DNA of 64,000 nucleotides, taken from contig NC_134129.1 of assembly GCF_040939455.1 (NCBI RefSeq), positions 18,171,001 to 18,235,000 on the forward strand. Direction: 5' to 3'. This DNA comes from Microcebus murinus. Taxonomy: Eukaryota > Chordata > Mammalia > Primates > Cheirogaleidae. This document shows, one piece after another, positions 11,424 to 22,568 of the stretch. The first letter of the stretch is position 1; every line of letters starts with the position of its first letter. The notes below the pieces were generated by a model, which was not told where the DNA came from, searched no databases, and saw only the letters and a list, made by a program, of their open reading frames with translations. Position numbers and translations under genes: made by a program.

Positions 11424-12528
11424 ATGACTCCCCGAGAAAAGGCGCTGCCTCCCCTATGCCTGATTCTAGTCGTGATCAAGAGCACCATCGCAACCAACAT
11501 CCATCAGATCTACAACTATACATGGCAGGTAATTAATGAGGCAGGAGACGTTGTTAATTCCTCCTCAAGCCTCTCTGCAGTTATACCATGGGATCCATTA
11601 GAAATTGACCTATGCGTATTAGCTCTTGGGGCTAAGGACCCTGCGTGGGGCCTTCCCGCACTTTTCGCCCCTCAGCCAGCTCCTCCGACAGCTGACTCCT
11701 CCCCAGGCCTTTGTTCCTCGGGAGCCGGACGCTCTGCAACAAGGCATATAGACTTTTATGTTTGCCCAGGGGCCCATCGGCCTCGCACCAACAACTACCA
11801 GTGTGGCTACGCCCCTGACTTCTTCTGTGCCTCCTGGGGCTGTGAGACCACCGGTGATGCCTACTGGAGTCCCTCCTCTTCCTGGGATTATATCACCGTC
11901 AAAAAGCAGTTTCCCCGTCGAGCTCCTTCATCCCCTTACGCCCCACAACCCCCCACTGACCCTCAGTGTAAAACCCAGTGGTGCAACCCCCTGTTGATTT
12001 CATCCACCAAAGCTGGAAAAAAGGTTTCCTGGGATCAGTCCAGGAGATTTGAGTAGAGACTTAGACTTTACACATCTAGAAAAAACATTGGTTTCACATT
12101 TAAAATCAAATTAATTAAAAGCCTCCCCAGAGGTCCTGCGGTTGCAATAGGTCCTAACCACGACCTACACCCACCTCGACCTCACGGTCCCTCCAGGGGC
12201 CTACCCTCCTCCCCAGCTGTGTCCCCTTTTCCGTTTAGCACCCCCCTATACCAACCTACCCTGCCCGAGGGGCCCCCCTTCCTCTGCAGAACTGATTCTC
12301 ACCTTAGTCAACGCCTCTGTCAGGACCATCCGAGAGGCCAACAATTCAGAATATCAGGAGTTTTGGGTATGCTACTCCCCCTGGCCTCCCTTTTATGAAG
12401 GCGTCGCTACATTTGGTGAGCCATTATTTACTAACGACACCAGCAAACTCAGATGGGGCCTGGAGACCCATGATGGCCTGACACTCAGCCAAGTCACAGG
12501 CCTAGGCCTTTGCCTTCTTAGCCCAAAA
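11424..12528 (+). pseudogene. env: env surface subunit, broken
   Basis: An ATG at 11424 starts a signal-peptide-like stretch (residues 1-23, hydrophobic LCLILVVI), then an N-terminal receptor-binding region with IYNYTWQVIN, DLCVLAL, HIDFYVCPG and CASWGCETTGDAYW followed by SSSWDYITV. This is the surface-domain style of C-type gammaretroviruses, not the type D/RD114 group. The frame ends at TAG 12054. After a damaged proline-rich stretch the coding sense resumes in frame 1 (about 12130 on) with the C-terminal SU region, including EFWVCY and WPPFYEGVA near 12358-12400. The first Cys of the usual CxxC is replaced by Phe. Frame changes and the stop mean no full Env is made. Confidence 0.85.
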
Positions 12529-13318
12529 ATGCTTCCCCCCGCACCTTTAGAGAAAATATGCAATCAGTCAATTACTGTCGACTCCACCTTTCAGTATATT
12601 CAGGCATCTAACACCTCTTATTTTGCTTGTTCTTCCGGCCTTACCCCTTATGTAGTCACTGCAACGTTTCTCGAGCATAGAGAATACTGTGTGTTAGTCA
12701 TGGTCTTCCCCAGGCTCACTGTACATCCTGCTGACGAATTGCTCAGATTTTGGGAGCGCGGCACCACAATGCCCCGGAAAAAGAGGGAGCCCATCTCGGC
12801 CATAACACTCGCAGTTGTCCTAGGCCTTGGTGCCACAGGGGCTGGAACAGGCATAGCCTCTCTGGTCACCTCCAACCAGCAGTACCTGCAGCTCTCTGCT
12901 GCCGTTGATAATGATCTCCGAGAGCTACAGCAGGGCCTAAAGTATCTTAAAGAGTCCCTTGCTTCGCTTTCTGAGGTAGTGTTGCAAAATAGAAGGGGCC
13001 TAGACTTAGTGTTCCTCCAAAAAAGAGGTTTGTGTGCAGCACTTTAAAAAAAAATGTTGCTTCTACACAGACAAAACAGGCCTGGTAAAAGATAGCATTG
13101 AAAGAGTTAGACAAAGCCTAGAAAATAGAAAAAAACGGAGAGAACTGAGTAAAGCATGGTATCAAAATTGGTTTTCTACATCCCCCTGGCTATCCACATT
13201 GCTTCCCAGTGTCTTAGGGCCGCTTGTGGGCTTTCTGTTGCTCCTCACCTTTGGGCCTTGGGCTTTCAAAAAACTAACTAATTTTGTCAAGTCACAAGTA
13301 GACGCAGCCACACAATAA
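12529..13318 (+). pseudogene. env: env SU C-terminus and transmembrane subunit, frameshifted
   Basis: Frame 1 runs to TAA 13045 and contains the furin-type cleavage motif RKKR at about 12777-12788, a hydrophobic fusion peptide rich in Gly/Ala, a heptad-repeat segment and the LQNRRGLDL block of the immunosuppressive-like domain. The sense then moves to frame 2 at an A-run (about 13044-13053), where KKCCFYTDKTG supplies the CC of a CX6CC motif. The membrane anchor (LLPSVLGPLVGFLLLLTF) and a short tail end at TAA 13316. The CX6CC and the disulfide pattern are gammaretroviral. The frameshift breaks the subunit in the middle of this motif. Confidence 0.88.
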
Positions 13319-13460
13319 TCGGTCTCCGTGTTTTACCAACGGCTAGAACAAAGAGGCTCCAGAGAAGACCTCCGTGGAGAGTCTCCCAACACACCCACTG
13401 AAGGTCTAAATTTCTCAGACCTTGCCTCAGAGATGGAACGCAGTTGGTTCCAAAGGCTGT

Positions 13461-13707
13461 GGAGACGCCCATGACGGGATTATCGCGATGCCGTGTACCA
13501 GATGCACACCCCGCCGACAGTGAGGTGACTCCATGACGGGAATATTGTAGGTCCATGCCCGGGGGCACACTTCATAATCAGAAGTGCCAGAGCTAGATGC
13601 CACCTACATAGCCTAAGACAGAGGCCTCACCTTCACATTAATCGCCAGATCTTACATTTGGGGTGCTGGTCGCAAAAGCACATGGCGTAGCCTAAGACAG
13701 GCTCTCC
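13461..13707 (+). promoter_or_regulatory. CTE-like RNA export element
   Basis: A ~247-base element of two-fold symmetric design. CCATGACGGG occurs twice on the left arm (13469-13478 and 13531-13540) and AGCCTAAGACAG twice on the right arm (13610-13621 and 13689-13700). Stems bracket each internal loop: GTGAGG 13520-13525 with CCTCAC 13625-13630, TTGTAGGT 13545-13552 with ACCTACAT 13602-13609, GATGCCGTG 13487-13495 with CATGGCGT 13681-13688, and GGAG..GCC 13461-13469 with GGCTCTCC 13700-13707. An apical hairpin sits at 13564-13589. This is the architecture of the type D retrovirus constitutive transport element, which binds NXF1/TAP to export unspliced RNA, and it lies at the same place, between env and the 3' LTR. 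Confidence 0.8.
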
Positions 13708-13738
13708 ACCAACCTATATAAACCTCTCTCATATTAAT

Positions 13739-13753
13739 AAAGAGAGGGGGAGA
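13739..13753 (+). other. Polypurine tract
   Basis: AAAGAGAGGGGGAGA lies directly before the 3' LTR and is the plus-strand primer site. Confidence 0.9.
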
Positions 13754-14192
13754 TGTTAGAGGCAAGGACCCTCAAAGACCCTCAACTCCCCTATGACTCG
13801 TCCTACGCACGGACTTCGCCCTGGAAAATTCCAGCTGTAGCTCCGAGAAGAATGCATTCCATGACGTGCTGACCACGGGATGCTCCAGGGAGTGCTGACT
13901 GCAATTGTTCCCGACCACCTGCCAGGTTGGAGATGAGTAACCAGTCACAAACAGGATACCGATAAGACGCTGATTGGGGCTGATTAACCCAGACCCAAGC
14001 CTCATCGTCGCCCCACTCTATTTTTTTGTTTCTACTTCCTTGTTTCTGTATGCTTATAAAACCTACTAAGAATCTAAGTAAAGCAGACCTTGACAACCAT
14101 TTGCTTGGTCTCGCTCCTTTCTCTCGCCCATCTCTTTCAGGCACGGTCCCCCTCGCCCCTGCGAGTAACAGAAGGTCCCGCGGGCCGGGACA
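13754..14192 (+). repeat. Retroviral 3' LTR
   Basis: 439 bp, the same length as the 5' LTR, with TATAAA at 14055-14060. It ends CA and is followed by the host repeat TTAAC. Confidence 0.95.
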
Positions 14193-15376
14193 TTAACTAA
14201 CATGCGTGACTGATATATTATGGCACATCTTGTGTAGGAAAGAAATGTAGGCGTGTAGACCCAAGAGTTCCTTTAGCAGGAAGAGAATGCAAAAGAAAGT
14301 GTTTCCTTTTTTATTTCCTGGATATAATCCAGTCTATGCATGGAAAAAATCTGCAAAACATTTTAACTATCTCCAGAAATTTCCCGAGGCCTTTTCTAGT
14401 TTTCCTCTTTGGTTCTCCCAAAGATCCAACACCCTCACGCCAACCTTTGCCACTGAAAAGCTCACTGAAGCATTTCTTTGGCAACCCTTCTGGGCCATTC
14501 TGCAGGCTTCCAAATTACCTATTTATTTGACCTTTGACCAAGACTGCCTTAACATTCCCCAGGTTGACTTTTAGACAGGCTTCTTCCCCGACTCTAGGGC
14601 CCCAAACTCCATTTTTGTAGAACATCTTTCGAAAACGTGTAATTATAAATATTTCCTCTGCTCCTCTGAGATATAAATCTTTTAAGAAGCCTCTTGCTAG
14701 TTTTATGATTTATGAATGTCTGTCTCAAGAATCTTTGAGCCAACTCTTTGAAATGCAATCATCAAAGGGGACAGCAATCTTATGTCCCGATTTCTGTGGA
14801 AGGTAGAAAGAATTCTAACTTCTGTGGGCATCTTGCTCCAAGCGTTAAAACTCTCTCCTGTCACAAAGACATGAGAAAGTTTAGTTTTCTTTCAGGTCGA
14901 GTCAATTGGTAAACATAGATAATCTTCCTTCTCCTCCTCCTCACCCCCAACACTTAAAAATCCTGTCCTTTGTTCCAGTGGGGTTGAGTTTGGATGGAAT
15001 TCTATCCTCTCTCCCGTATTGCAACAGCTTTGAATAGTCTTCCCCGCCCGTTTAACATTGTCCGATGCAATCTTTGCTGCTTTGACACTTTATCTACCCA
15101 AATCAAGATTCCCATCATAATGGTTGTTCAAATGAAACGTGAAAAGGAAAGCAATCAGACTTCCGTAATTTATACCACATAAATTGCCAATACTCGTCCT
15201 TGAGTGTCCTAGGGGCTTTGATACATTTTTAATAAAACAGCTATCTGTTAATCCACATGTATTTCTGAACTCTTCGCAAGCAATGCAACAGCAAATAATG
15301 TAAATATTCCAGGCAATAGGGCAGAGATATTTTTGGTCAAGGAGACAATTTTGGACTATCCCTTAAGGCGTTATAC
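14193..15376. other. No recognised gene
   Basis: Unique-looking AT-rich sequence after the provirus. No exon, RNA gene or confident repeat seen. Confidence 0.4.
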
Positions 15377-15552
15377 CCCTGATTCTCAATTTCAGCTACA
15401 CATTAGAATTACCTAGGGAGTTAAAAGAAATGATCCTGGGTCCCATCCCTAGAGATTCTTATTCCATTTTTGTAGGTGTGAGTTGGTCATAAGGATTTTG
15501 AAAACCTCCTTAGCTAATTCTAATTTGTAGTCATGGTTGTGAATCACTACCT
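15377..15552 (+). mobile_element. MER5-like hAT MITE remnant
   Basis: Begins tgattctcaatttcagc and continues cacattagaattacctaggg, then catccctagagattctt, ending near tgaatcac. This is the MER5 pattern. Confidence 0.65.
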
Positions 15553-15628
15553 AAGCTTTTCATAGATTTTTTTTTCTAATCACTTCTTCTATTTCTGAAT
15601 TCCACAAATACTTTGTCAACGGAAAAAA

Positions 15629-16203
15629 GTCAAACTGTGTAAAATAATTTTAAAGAGATTTATTCTGGGCCAAATTTGAGGACCATGACCCAGAGCCACT
15701 GCCAAGAGGCCTTGAGCAAGTGGCTTGGTTACAGTTTGGTTTTAAACATTTCAGGGAGATAGGGGTTACAGGTAAAGTCATCAATCAATACATGGAAGGC
15801 ATACATTGGCTTGGCCCGCAAAGGTGGGACATCTTGAAAGGAAGGGGTGCTTACGGATTGTAGGTGAGTTTAAAGATTCTTTGGCTTGTAACTGGTTAAA
15901 GACATGAAGCTTTGTCTAAAGGATTGGAATGTTTCAACATAAGGAGCTGTGATCAGAGATAAGCCAGGGGACATAGGTTTGTTGTATAAATTGAGGACCT
16001 GCAGGTGTGTCTTGCATTCTCTTAGGCCTCCTCATGGGTTACAAAGGATGTCCCCAAGAAGGGAGGGGGGGATGATGAGGCCTGTCTGACCTCTCTCCTC
16101 CTGGCAGACAATTTAATTTTAGGATATTCCTTTGTCCACGAGGGGGTCCATTCAGTCAGCCAGTGGGGAGGGGGGGTGAGCCTTAAAATTTTATTTTAGT
16201 TCA
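15629..16203 (-). repeat. Old solo LTR (ERV1-like)
   Basis: Read on the minus strand it begins TGAACTAAAATAAAATTTTA, has pyrimidine-rich U3-like blocks, and ends with a poly(A) signal (AGAATAAATCTCTTT) before an AT-rich end. This LTR layout is remembered from primate ERV1 families; the exact family is not identified. No internal retroviral sequence is attached. Confidence 0.6.
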
Positions 16204-16675
16204 CAACTTATTGGGAATCAGCTTTGTGCCAAACACTGTCTAGATAACTAAAATGGCCGTGCCATGGCCGCGGCATTTCAAGGAGCTTTCCAGAACGATG
16301 GGAAAGTCGGAATGTAAATAAATAGCTGCAATGCCATAGGGCTCTAAGAGAAGTGTATTCAAAGAGTTATGAAAACACACGTGAGGCAGCACCTAAAATT
16401 CTCTGGGAATCGTGTCTGAATTCTTTAGGCCAACTAGCTAGTGAGTGAGGAGAGGTGCAGGAGGAGGGAGAGAAGATTCTAGGCCAAGTAAACAAAAGGA
16501 ACAAAAGCTCAGGATCAGGAAACCCACCATTCTCTAAATGTTCCACAGGCCTTTGTTATTGCTGCTACTGTTGTTGTGACAACATTTGGTCTCAGTTGAC
16601 TAGCCCTCTTGGTTAGTAAGGGGTCACATTTGCATTTTCCAGACGGTGATTTTTTTCTACAAAATTTTGTCCAAA

Positions 16676-16845
16676 TCAGTGGATCTCAACATCGGTTCAC
16701 ATTAAAATCATTTTTTTCATCTGGGGTGTTTTGTAAAAAACAACAGAAGAACATGGGTTGGTGTTCTACCCTCAAAGAGAGTTTGATATCACTGGTCTGA
16801 CGGGTGGGGTCTGGCTATTGTATTTTTTTAAGCTCCCCACGTGAT
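16676..16845 (+). mobile_element. MER5-like hAT MITE remnant
   Basis: Opens cagtggatctcaacatcgg with cacattaaaatcat and ends agctccccacgtgattga, the inverse of the opening. Confidence 0.6.
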
Positions 16846-16951
16846 TGACCACAAACAGGCATACAGGCCATGTGTGTGGGGGGAGGGGCATGGTGATGGT
16901 TGCATTCCTGTATAAATTTAGTAAATCTCACCGACCTGGATTTTTTTTAAT

Positions 16952-17128
16952 TTTTTTTCTCTCTCTCTATTTTTTAGTTGGCCAATTAATTTCTTTCTAT
17001 TTTTAGTAGAGATGGGGGGGGGGTTCTTGATCTTGCTCAGGCTGGTTTCGAACTCCTGACCTTAAGCGATTCTCCCGCCTCGGCCTCCCAGAGTGCTAGG
17101 ATTACAGGCGTGAGCCACCGCGCCCGGC
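16952..17128 (-). repeat. Alu-type SINE, left monomer only
   Basis: Minus orientation. Has the prosimian linker (agttggccaattaattt) and the left-monomer end gcgcccggcc, with no right monomer. Near-repeat c(t)ccgacctg(g/t)atttt on both sides. Confidence 0.85.
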
Positions 17129-17207
17129 CCTCCGACCTGTATTTTAAATGGTATATTTTTATGGTGTCTAAATTATTATTAAAGCCATTTAAAAAAACCA
17201 GAAGCAT

Positions 17208-17400
17208 GGCCGGGCGCGGTGGCTCACGCCTGTCATCCTAGCACTCTGGGAGGCTGAGGTGGGAGGATCGCTCAAGGTCAGGAGTTCGAGACCAGCTTGA
17301 GAAAGAGCGAGACCCCGTCTCTACTAAAAATAGAAAGAATAGAAAGAAATTAATTAGCCAACTAAAAAATAATAATAATAATATAAAAAACAACAACTCA
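17208..17400 (+). repeat. Alu-type SINE, left monomer only
   Basis: Plus orientation. A left monomer and A-rich linker with an AATAAT expansion, no right monomer. It faces the half element at 16952-17128. Confidence 0.85.
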
Positions 17401-17414
17401 AAAGCGTTGCACAT

Positions 17415-17749
17415 TTTTTTTTTTTTTTTGAGACAGAGTCTCGCTTTGTCGCCCAGGCTAGAGTGAGTGCCATGGCGTCAGCCTAGCTCACAGCAACCTC
17501 CAACTCCTGGGTTCAAGCAATCCTCCTGCCTCAGCCTCTCGACTAGCTGGGACTACAGGCATGCGCCACCATGCCCAGATAATTTATATATATATATATA
17601 TTAGTTGGCCAATTAATTTCTTTCTATTTATAGTAGAGACGGGGTCTCGCTCTTGCTCAGGCTGGTTTTGAACTCCTGAACTTGAGTGATCCGCCCGCCT
17701 CGGCCTCCCAGAGTGCTAGGATTACAGGCGTGAGCCACCGCGCCTGGCC
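17415..17749 (-). repeat. Strepsirrhine Alu-type SINE
   Basis: Full dimer in minus orientation with a short (TA)n in the linker. Target repeat aaaagcgttgcacattt on both sides. Confidence 0.93.
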
Positions 17750-18078
17750 AAAAGCGTTGCACATTTAAAGTGAAAAATCAATCACCCCAACATTCCCTGG
17801 GTCGACTAATGTGTTTCTTTGATTAAGAACCACTGGCTGAGATCCTAACAGCTCACAGATGTGGGGTTTCTCAGTACAGGGATTAGAAGGGGTGACAGCT
17901 GAGAGGAGGGAGGTCGGTCTTACAGGCACAGAACCTTCATCAGAAAGATGAGTTGCGTACTTGGTATGCCATTAAAAAGAACGCCAATCTCCAAGGACAT
18001 GGTGTGTATTACATCTTACTCCAAAATGGCAGTTCACTGGAGTATTTCACTTTAACACAGCAATTTCAGAGCTCTTTT

Positions 18079-18404
<326 letters not shown>

Positions 18405-20247
18405 ACAGAGCTCTTAATATATTGTCCTTTTTAGTGCCACACTGAAATAACTGTTACGTGCTATCTCTATTTCCGTTTATAAATCAAAATACCCATTCAT
18501 TTCAAAGATCTCTTTAATGGAGATCTCAGGTGGCTCAAGCTACAAGAATAATTTTTTTTTACCAAAAAAATGAAATAAAGAGGTGTTAACATTTCTGAAT
18601 TACACATAAATCTCTAAAAGAAAGACAAAGGCCTTCAGTTTATTAAGTTCATTCACCAGAATGAAAGTGAGACACTTATCCAACTACTTCTGAGGTTTTC
18701 ATAGGCAGCCAAATCTGTCTAGGTTTATACAGACAAGATTAAACTCAACACCTGCCAAAGCTTTGCCAATTAGCCATTCATAACTTCTTTTAATGCAATA
18801 GAACCAATGACAATTTAAATATTTAAATTTAAATGTTTCCTGTACGGTTGACATTTAAATATTTCCTGTACGGTTACAATTTCACAATTAAACTCATTGG
18901 AACATGAAGTTCCTTTTCCTCTCAATAGTTTCTGAGCAGGAATAATTTTACATGGACTGCAGTACAAATAACTAATCACATAACTATTGCAACACATCTA
19001 ATTAAGGTGAACAAATTAGTCAACTTCAAGTCATAGGGTAGCCTGAAAAGCAGGTTCGAATTGAGAAAATAAATGTGAAAAGGACAATTCTTTTTTTATT
19101 AAAGAGTGACATAAACTCTGAATAATGAGTTAACGCCTTTGCTTTATTCTTAGAATATTTGTCAGAAATTGTAACTACTGAAAATAATGTGGCCATTTCA
19201 TAGGTAGTAAAAGTATGTAGCCCCAGAATTTGGGGGGAAAAAAAGTTTTTTCATCTGAAGTTAACTACTAAAATTCAACCCATAATGATGGGGAGTATTA
19301 ATTCCCAGAATTATTCTGTGAAACAGAAGTTCTGATATTTCCTAAATGTTGGTCAAGGGTCCATTTGAAGTAATTATAAGAGTATGGCATCTAGTAAAAA
19401 GGAGAGTCAAAGAAACAGAGGTTTTCTTTTTATTGCACAGTTGAGAAGAATACTTTGTTCTTTATTTAGCAAGAAATATCCCTGGAATAAAAAAAAAAAG
19501 ATAATTAGGTCATAACAATTTAAGAAAACATATTTTAGGTCTCTCCCATTTTCTTTCATTCAATCTTATATTCACCGAGCATCACTGTGGTCTACAATTT
19601 GATTGCCTAAAGGAATTCGTGGACCAAGAAAGAGCATCCTAAAATGACACAATTCCTATTCTGTGACATACTGGTTTATCGATCAGTCTCTGGAGTGTTT
19701 GGTTACAGTGAGTCAGTCTCTTCTGAATGAAAGGATGAGATCAAGTTTGGGGACCTAAAAAGCTGAAAACCAGACTCTCACTTCTGATAATTCTGAATTG
19801 GTATAATTCTAAACAATTGCTGAACAACCAGCGAGCCAGGGTTGCCTCCTTAACTTTTCTCAGATATAACTGCTAGGATTATAGATTTTTAATCTAACCT
19901 GATTGTAGCAATAAAATGAAAAGGGGTTGATTGGATTATCAGCCTCTCAGATTTTCCTTTTCTCTACAAATATATAAATATGAAGCAATACTCCTTTTAG
20001 GCAGGTGCAAGATGTTAGTTGGATCCCAGTTTTATATTTTGCTGGTAGTAGCAGCAAGCTGTCAAGCATGATGGCTCTTCATGAAAATGTGAAAGAGAAT
20101 TGTTTGCAGTGTTGATATCTCTTCTAGTGAGAATTCTCATTTGTCTTTAAAAGGCATGATTGTGGTAGAGACAATCAGATGTTTACTAAATTTTGTTTCT
20201 TTCCCTTCTGGGCACATAGCTAAACTATGTTTACAAAATTCCCTTAT
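18405..20247. other. No recognised gene; short local duplication
   Basis: AT-rich unique sequence. Around 18815-18875 a ~25-bp unit built on atttaaat, then tttcctgtacggtt, occurs twice in tandem. Nothing else was recognised. Confidence 0.4.
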
Positions 20248-20392
20248 GGGCCGGGTGTGGTGGCTCACGCCTGTAATCCTAGCACTCTGGGAGGCCGAGG
20301 CGGGCGGATTGCTCAAGGTCAGGAGTTCGAGACCAGCCTGAGCAAGAGCGAGACCCGTCTCTACTATAAATAGAAAGAAATTAATTGGCCAA

Positions 20393-20442
<50 letters not shown>

Positions 20443-20600
20443 GCAGAGCATGGTGGCGCATGCCTGTAGTCCCAGCTACTCGGGAGGCTGAGGCAGGAGG
20501 ATCACTTGAGCCCAGGAGTCTGAGGTTGCTGTGAGCGAGGCTGACGCCACGGCACTCACTCTAGCCTGGGCAACAGAGTGAGACTCTGTCTCAAAAAAAA
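20248..20600 (+). repeat. Strepsirrhine Alu-type SINE with (TA)n expansion
   Basis: Full dimer in plus orientation. The central linker holds a ~40-bp pure TA run (about 20396-20437). Confidence 0.93.
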
Positions 20601-21035
20601 TTAAATAAGTAAAATGTGTGGTTGGCTTTTTGGTTGTCAGGAGGCTGGAAATGTAGGGATTCATCTTATGCAGTGCCTATGACAACACGGAAGGCAGGCT
20701 CCACGACAACTGAGACAGCAGCTCTAGACGATGGGTGAAGAACAGATGATCATTCGTGTAATCGGTGGCGCTTGGTGGCATTTAGCAAGATGTTGTAGGA
20801 AGAGGATGAGTTCAGGTAGGATTTGACTGGTTTAAAAGCAAAACCAAAAGGGAATCATTAGAGCCATGATTTATCATAACTATCTTAAAATATTTAAGAT
20901 ATTTTAAAGAAAATTTTGAATGGAAAACACCAAGTAAAAGAAGAAAATCAAAATCACCTATATTTTCCAAATAAAAGATAACCATTTCTAAAATTTTACA
21001 TATTCTTCTGTCCAGGTATTTGCACACTATACATA

Positions 21036-21069
<34 letters not shown>

Positions 21070-22008
21070 TGGAGCCCACCAGGGCTCAAACAGTACAAAT
21101 AGATTTGAAACGTAACGTTTTACCCAAAAGTTACTGTGAACGAGTTTACACTCTATCCAATATTTTCCTATAAAGAAGACTATCTTGTGGATTTATTTTC
21201 TGTTGTACCATAATTTATTAAGCCAATAACATTACTAGTTATTTGCTATTGCAAACAATACATACACGAATATTCTCAGAGCCGAATATTACATGCCTAT
21301 GTATTTCTAAAAGTAGAATTTCTAGTCAAAAAGCACATACACTTCCAACACCTTATAAATGTAATCACAACTCTCCAGAAAAATTTCACTAAGCTGTATT
21401 GCCAACAGCAACATGTGAGAATGCCTGTTTTTTTTTTTCAAATTTTCACTATTATTTTATAATTTTGCTTTTTAATCTTTGCCATTGAGATCGTAAGCAT
21501 AACCCAAGACCACGGACTTTAACAGACATGGGGGATGCAAATGAAGTCACGTTAACTACAATGTCTATATTAGTTAGGATTAGGTCAAGTGACAGTGCCA
21601 GGAAGCTGAAAGAACTGAGATAAAGTACACCAACATTTCACATAGATGCCCAGGTAAGCCGTCCTGGACTGACACGGTGTCAGGTCTGGATTCTACAACA
21701 CCATACACCTTCACGCCATCCTGTTGCCCCTTCTGCACTTGGCCCATGGCCTCCTGTCCCAAAATGGCATCCTTTGAGATCTTGGAAGCAGGATGGAAGC
21801 AGAAATAAAGAAGAGAAAGCAAGTGGCACACTTGGGTTCTTCCTTAGATAACAGGCTCCTAGAATTGCTACAAAAGACTCCCACTTTGGTCCCATCGGCC
21901 AGCACTTGGCAACTGGCTACCCCAGATGCAACGGAGCCTGGGAAATGTAGCCAGTCCTCTCTCGGGAAAACTTGTGCCCAGGTGAAAACTCTACCACTGT
22001 GGAGAAAG
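20601..22008. other. No recognised gene; (AC)n microsatellite
   Basis: Unique-looking sequence with an (AC)n run at about 21036-21066. Weak reading frames here have no splice context. Confidence 0.4.
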
Positions 22009-22216
22009 GAGAGTGTATTAGCTGCCATAACAAGTTCCACAAACAGAGTGGCTTCCATACTGTGAGAAATCTACTGTCTCACAGTCCTGGAGGCTAGAGG
22101 TCAACGATCAAGGTCATGGGCAGGGTTGGTTCCTTCCAAAGGCTAAGAAGGAAGGATCTGCTTCAGGCCTCTCCTCTTGGCTTGTAGATGGCTATCTTCT
22201 TCATCATCTTCCTTCC
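22009..22216 (-). repeat. MaLR-type LTR, first part
   Basis: Reads gtgtattagctgccataaca, then ctgtctcacagtcctggagg, the reverse-orientation layout of a mammalian MaLR LTR (MLT1/MST group by memory). It resumes at 22950 after the inserted DNA transposon. Confidence 0.6.
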
Positions 22217-22334
22217 TACCGTGTTTCCCAGAAAATAAGATGGGGTCTTATATTAATTTTTCCTTAAGAAGACACCTAGGGCTTATTTTCAGGGGATGTG
22301 TTATTTTTTTTAAGGACGGTACAACCATCTACAT

Positions 22335-22568
22335 TTATTCAAATAGAGTGAAGTCGTCTTCTTCTGGAATATCATCATCACTCTCCAAACCCTGAATCCC
22401 ATCCTGAATGTCTTGTGACTCTGTTTCCTTTAGAACCACTGGCCCCGATCTCTCCTGTGGAGCACTAGAGCTCTCACGGGGCAGATGAGAAGGGCTGCTC
22501 GTGTTCTCTCCCGCTCCGCGACGACATGCAGGGGTTGTGCAGATGCGCTGCGCAGCCACACCCATCAC
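22335..22568 (-). pseudogene. Open frame in DNA transposon A, possible transposase C-terminal tail
   Basis: About 77 codons on the minus strand, ending in an acidic segment (LESDDDIPEEDDFTLFE) just before the terminal repeat. The product of the copy at 57474-57713 is closely similar, sharing SSAPQERSGPVVLKE and SQDIQDGI, with mostly conservative changes. No catalytic domain is present. I infer a transposase tail kept after internal deletion, since acidic ends occur in pogo/Tigger-like transposases. The first ~10 codons come from the tandem array and are unlikely to be original protein. Confidence 0.5.

Larger units (their letters stand above)
8333..14192 (+). mobile_element. Endogenous retrovirus, type D-like body with C-type env, internally deleted
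   Basis: A 5.86-kb provirus on the plus strand with two 439-bp LTRs (8333-8771 and 13754-14192), each starting TGTTAGAGGC and ending CA. The host repeat TTAAC flanks it exactly (8328-8332 and 14193-14197). Inside, in order: tRNA-Lys1,2 primer site, splice donor, matrix part of gag, dUTPase tail with protease, reverse transcriptase, integrase, env splice acceptor, env surface and transmembrane parts, a CTE-like RNA element and a polypurine tract. Most of gag and dUTPase, and the connection/RNase H/integrase zinc-finger part of pol, are missing. Stops and frameshifts hit pro, pol and env, so it cannot encode a working virus. The LTRs differ at about 11 positions, so it is a lineage-specific, fairly recent insertion. 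Confidence 0.96.

Noticed and set aside
13601..13740. TATATAAA and AATAAA just before the PPT as a separate promoter or terminator
   Set aside because: They lie in the retroviral 3' untranslated part, outside the LTR. The LTR has its own TATA box, so no independent unit is supported.
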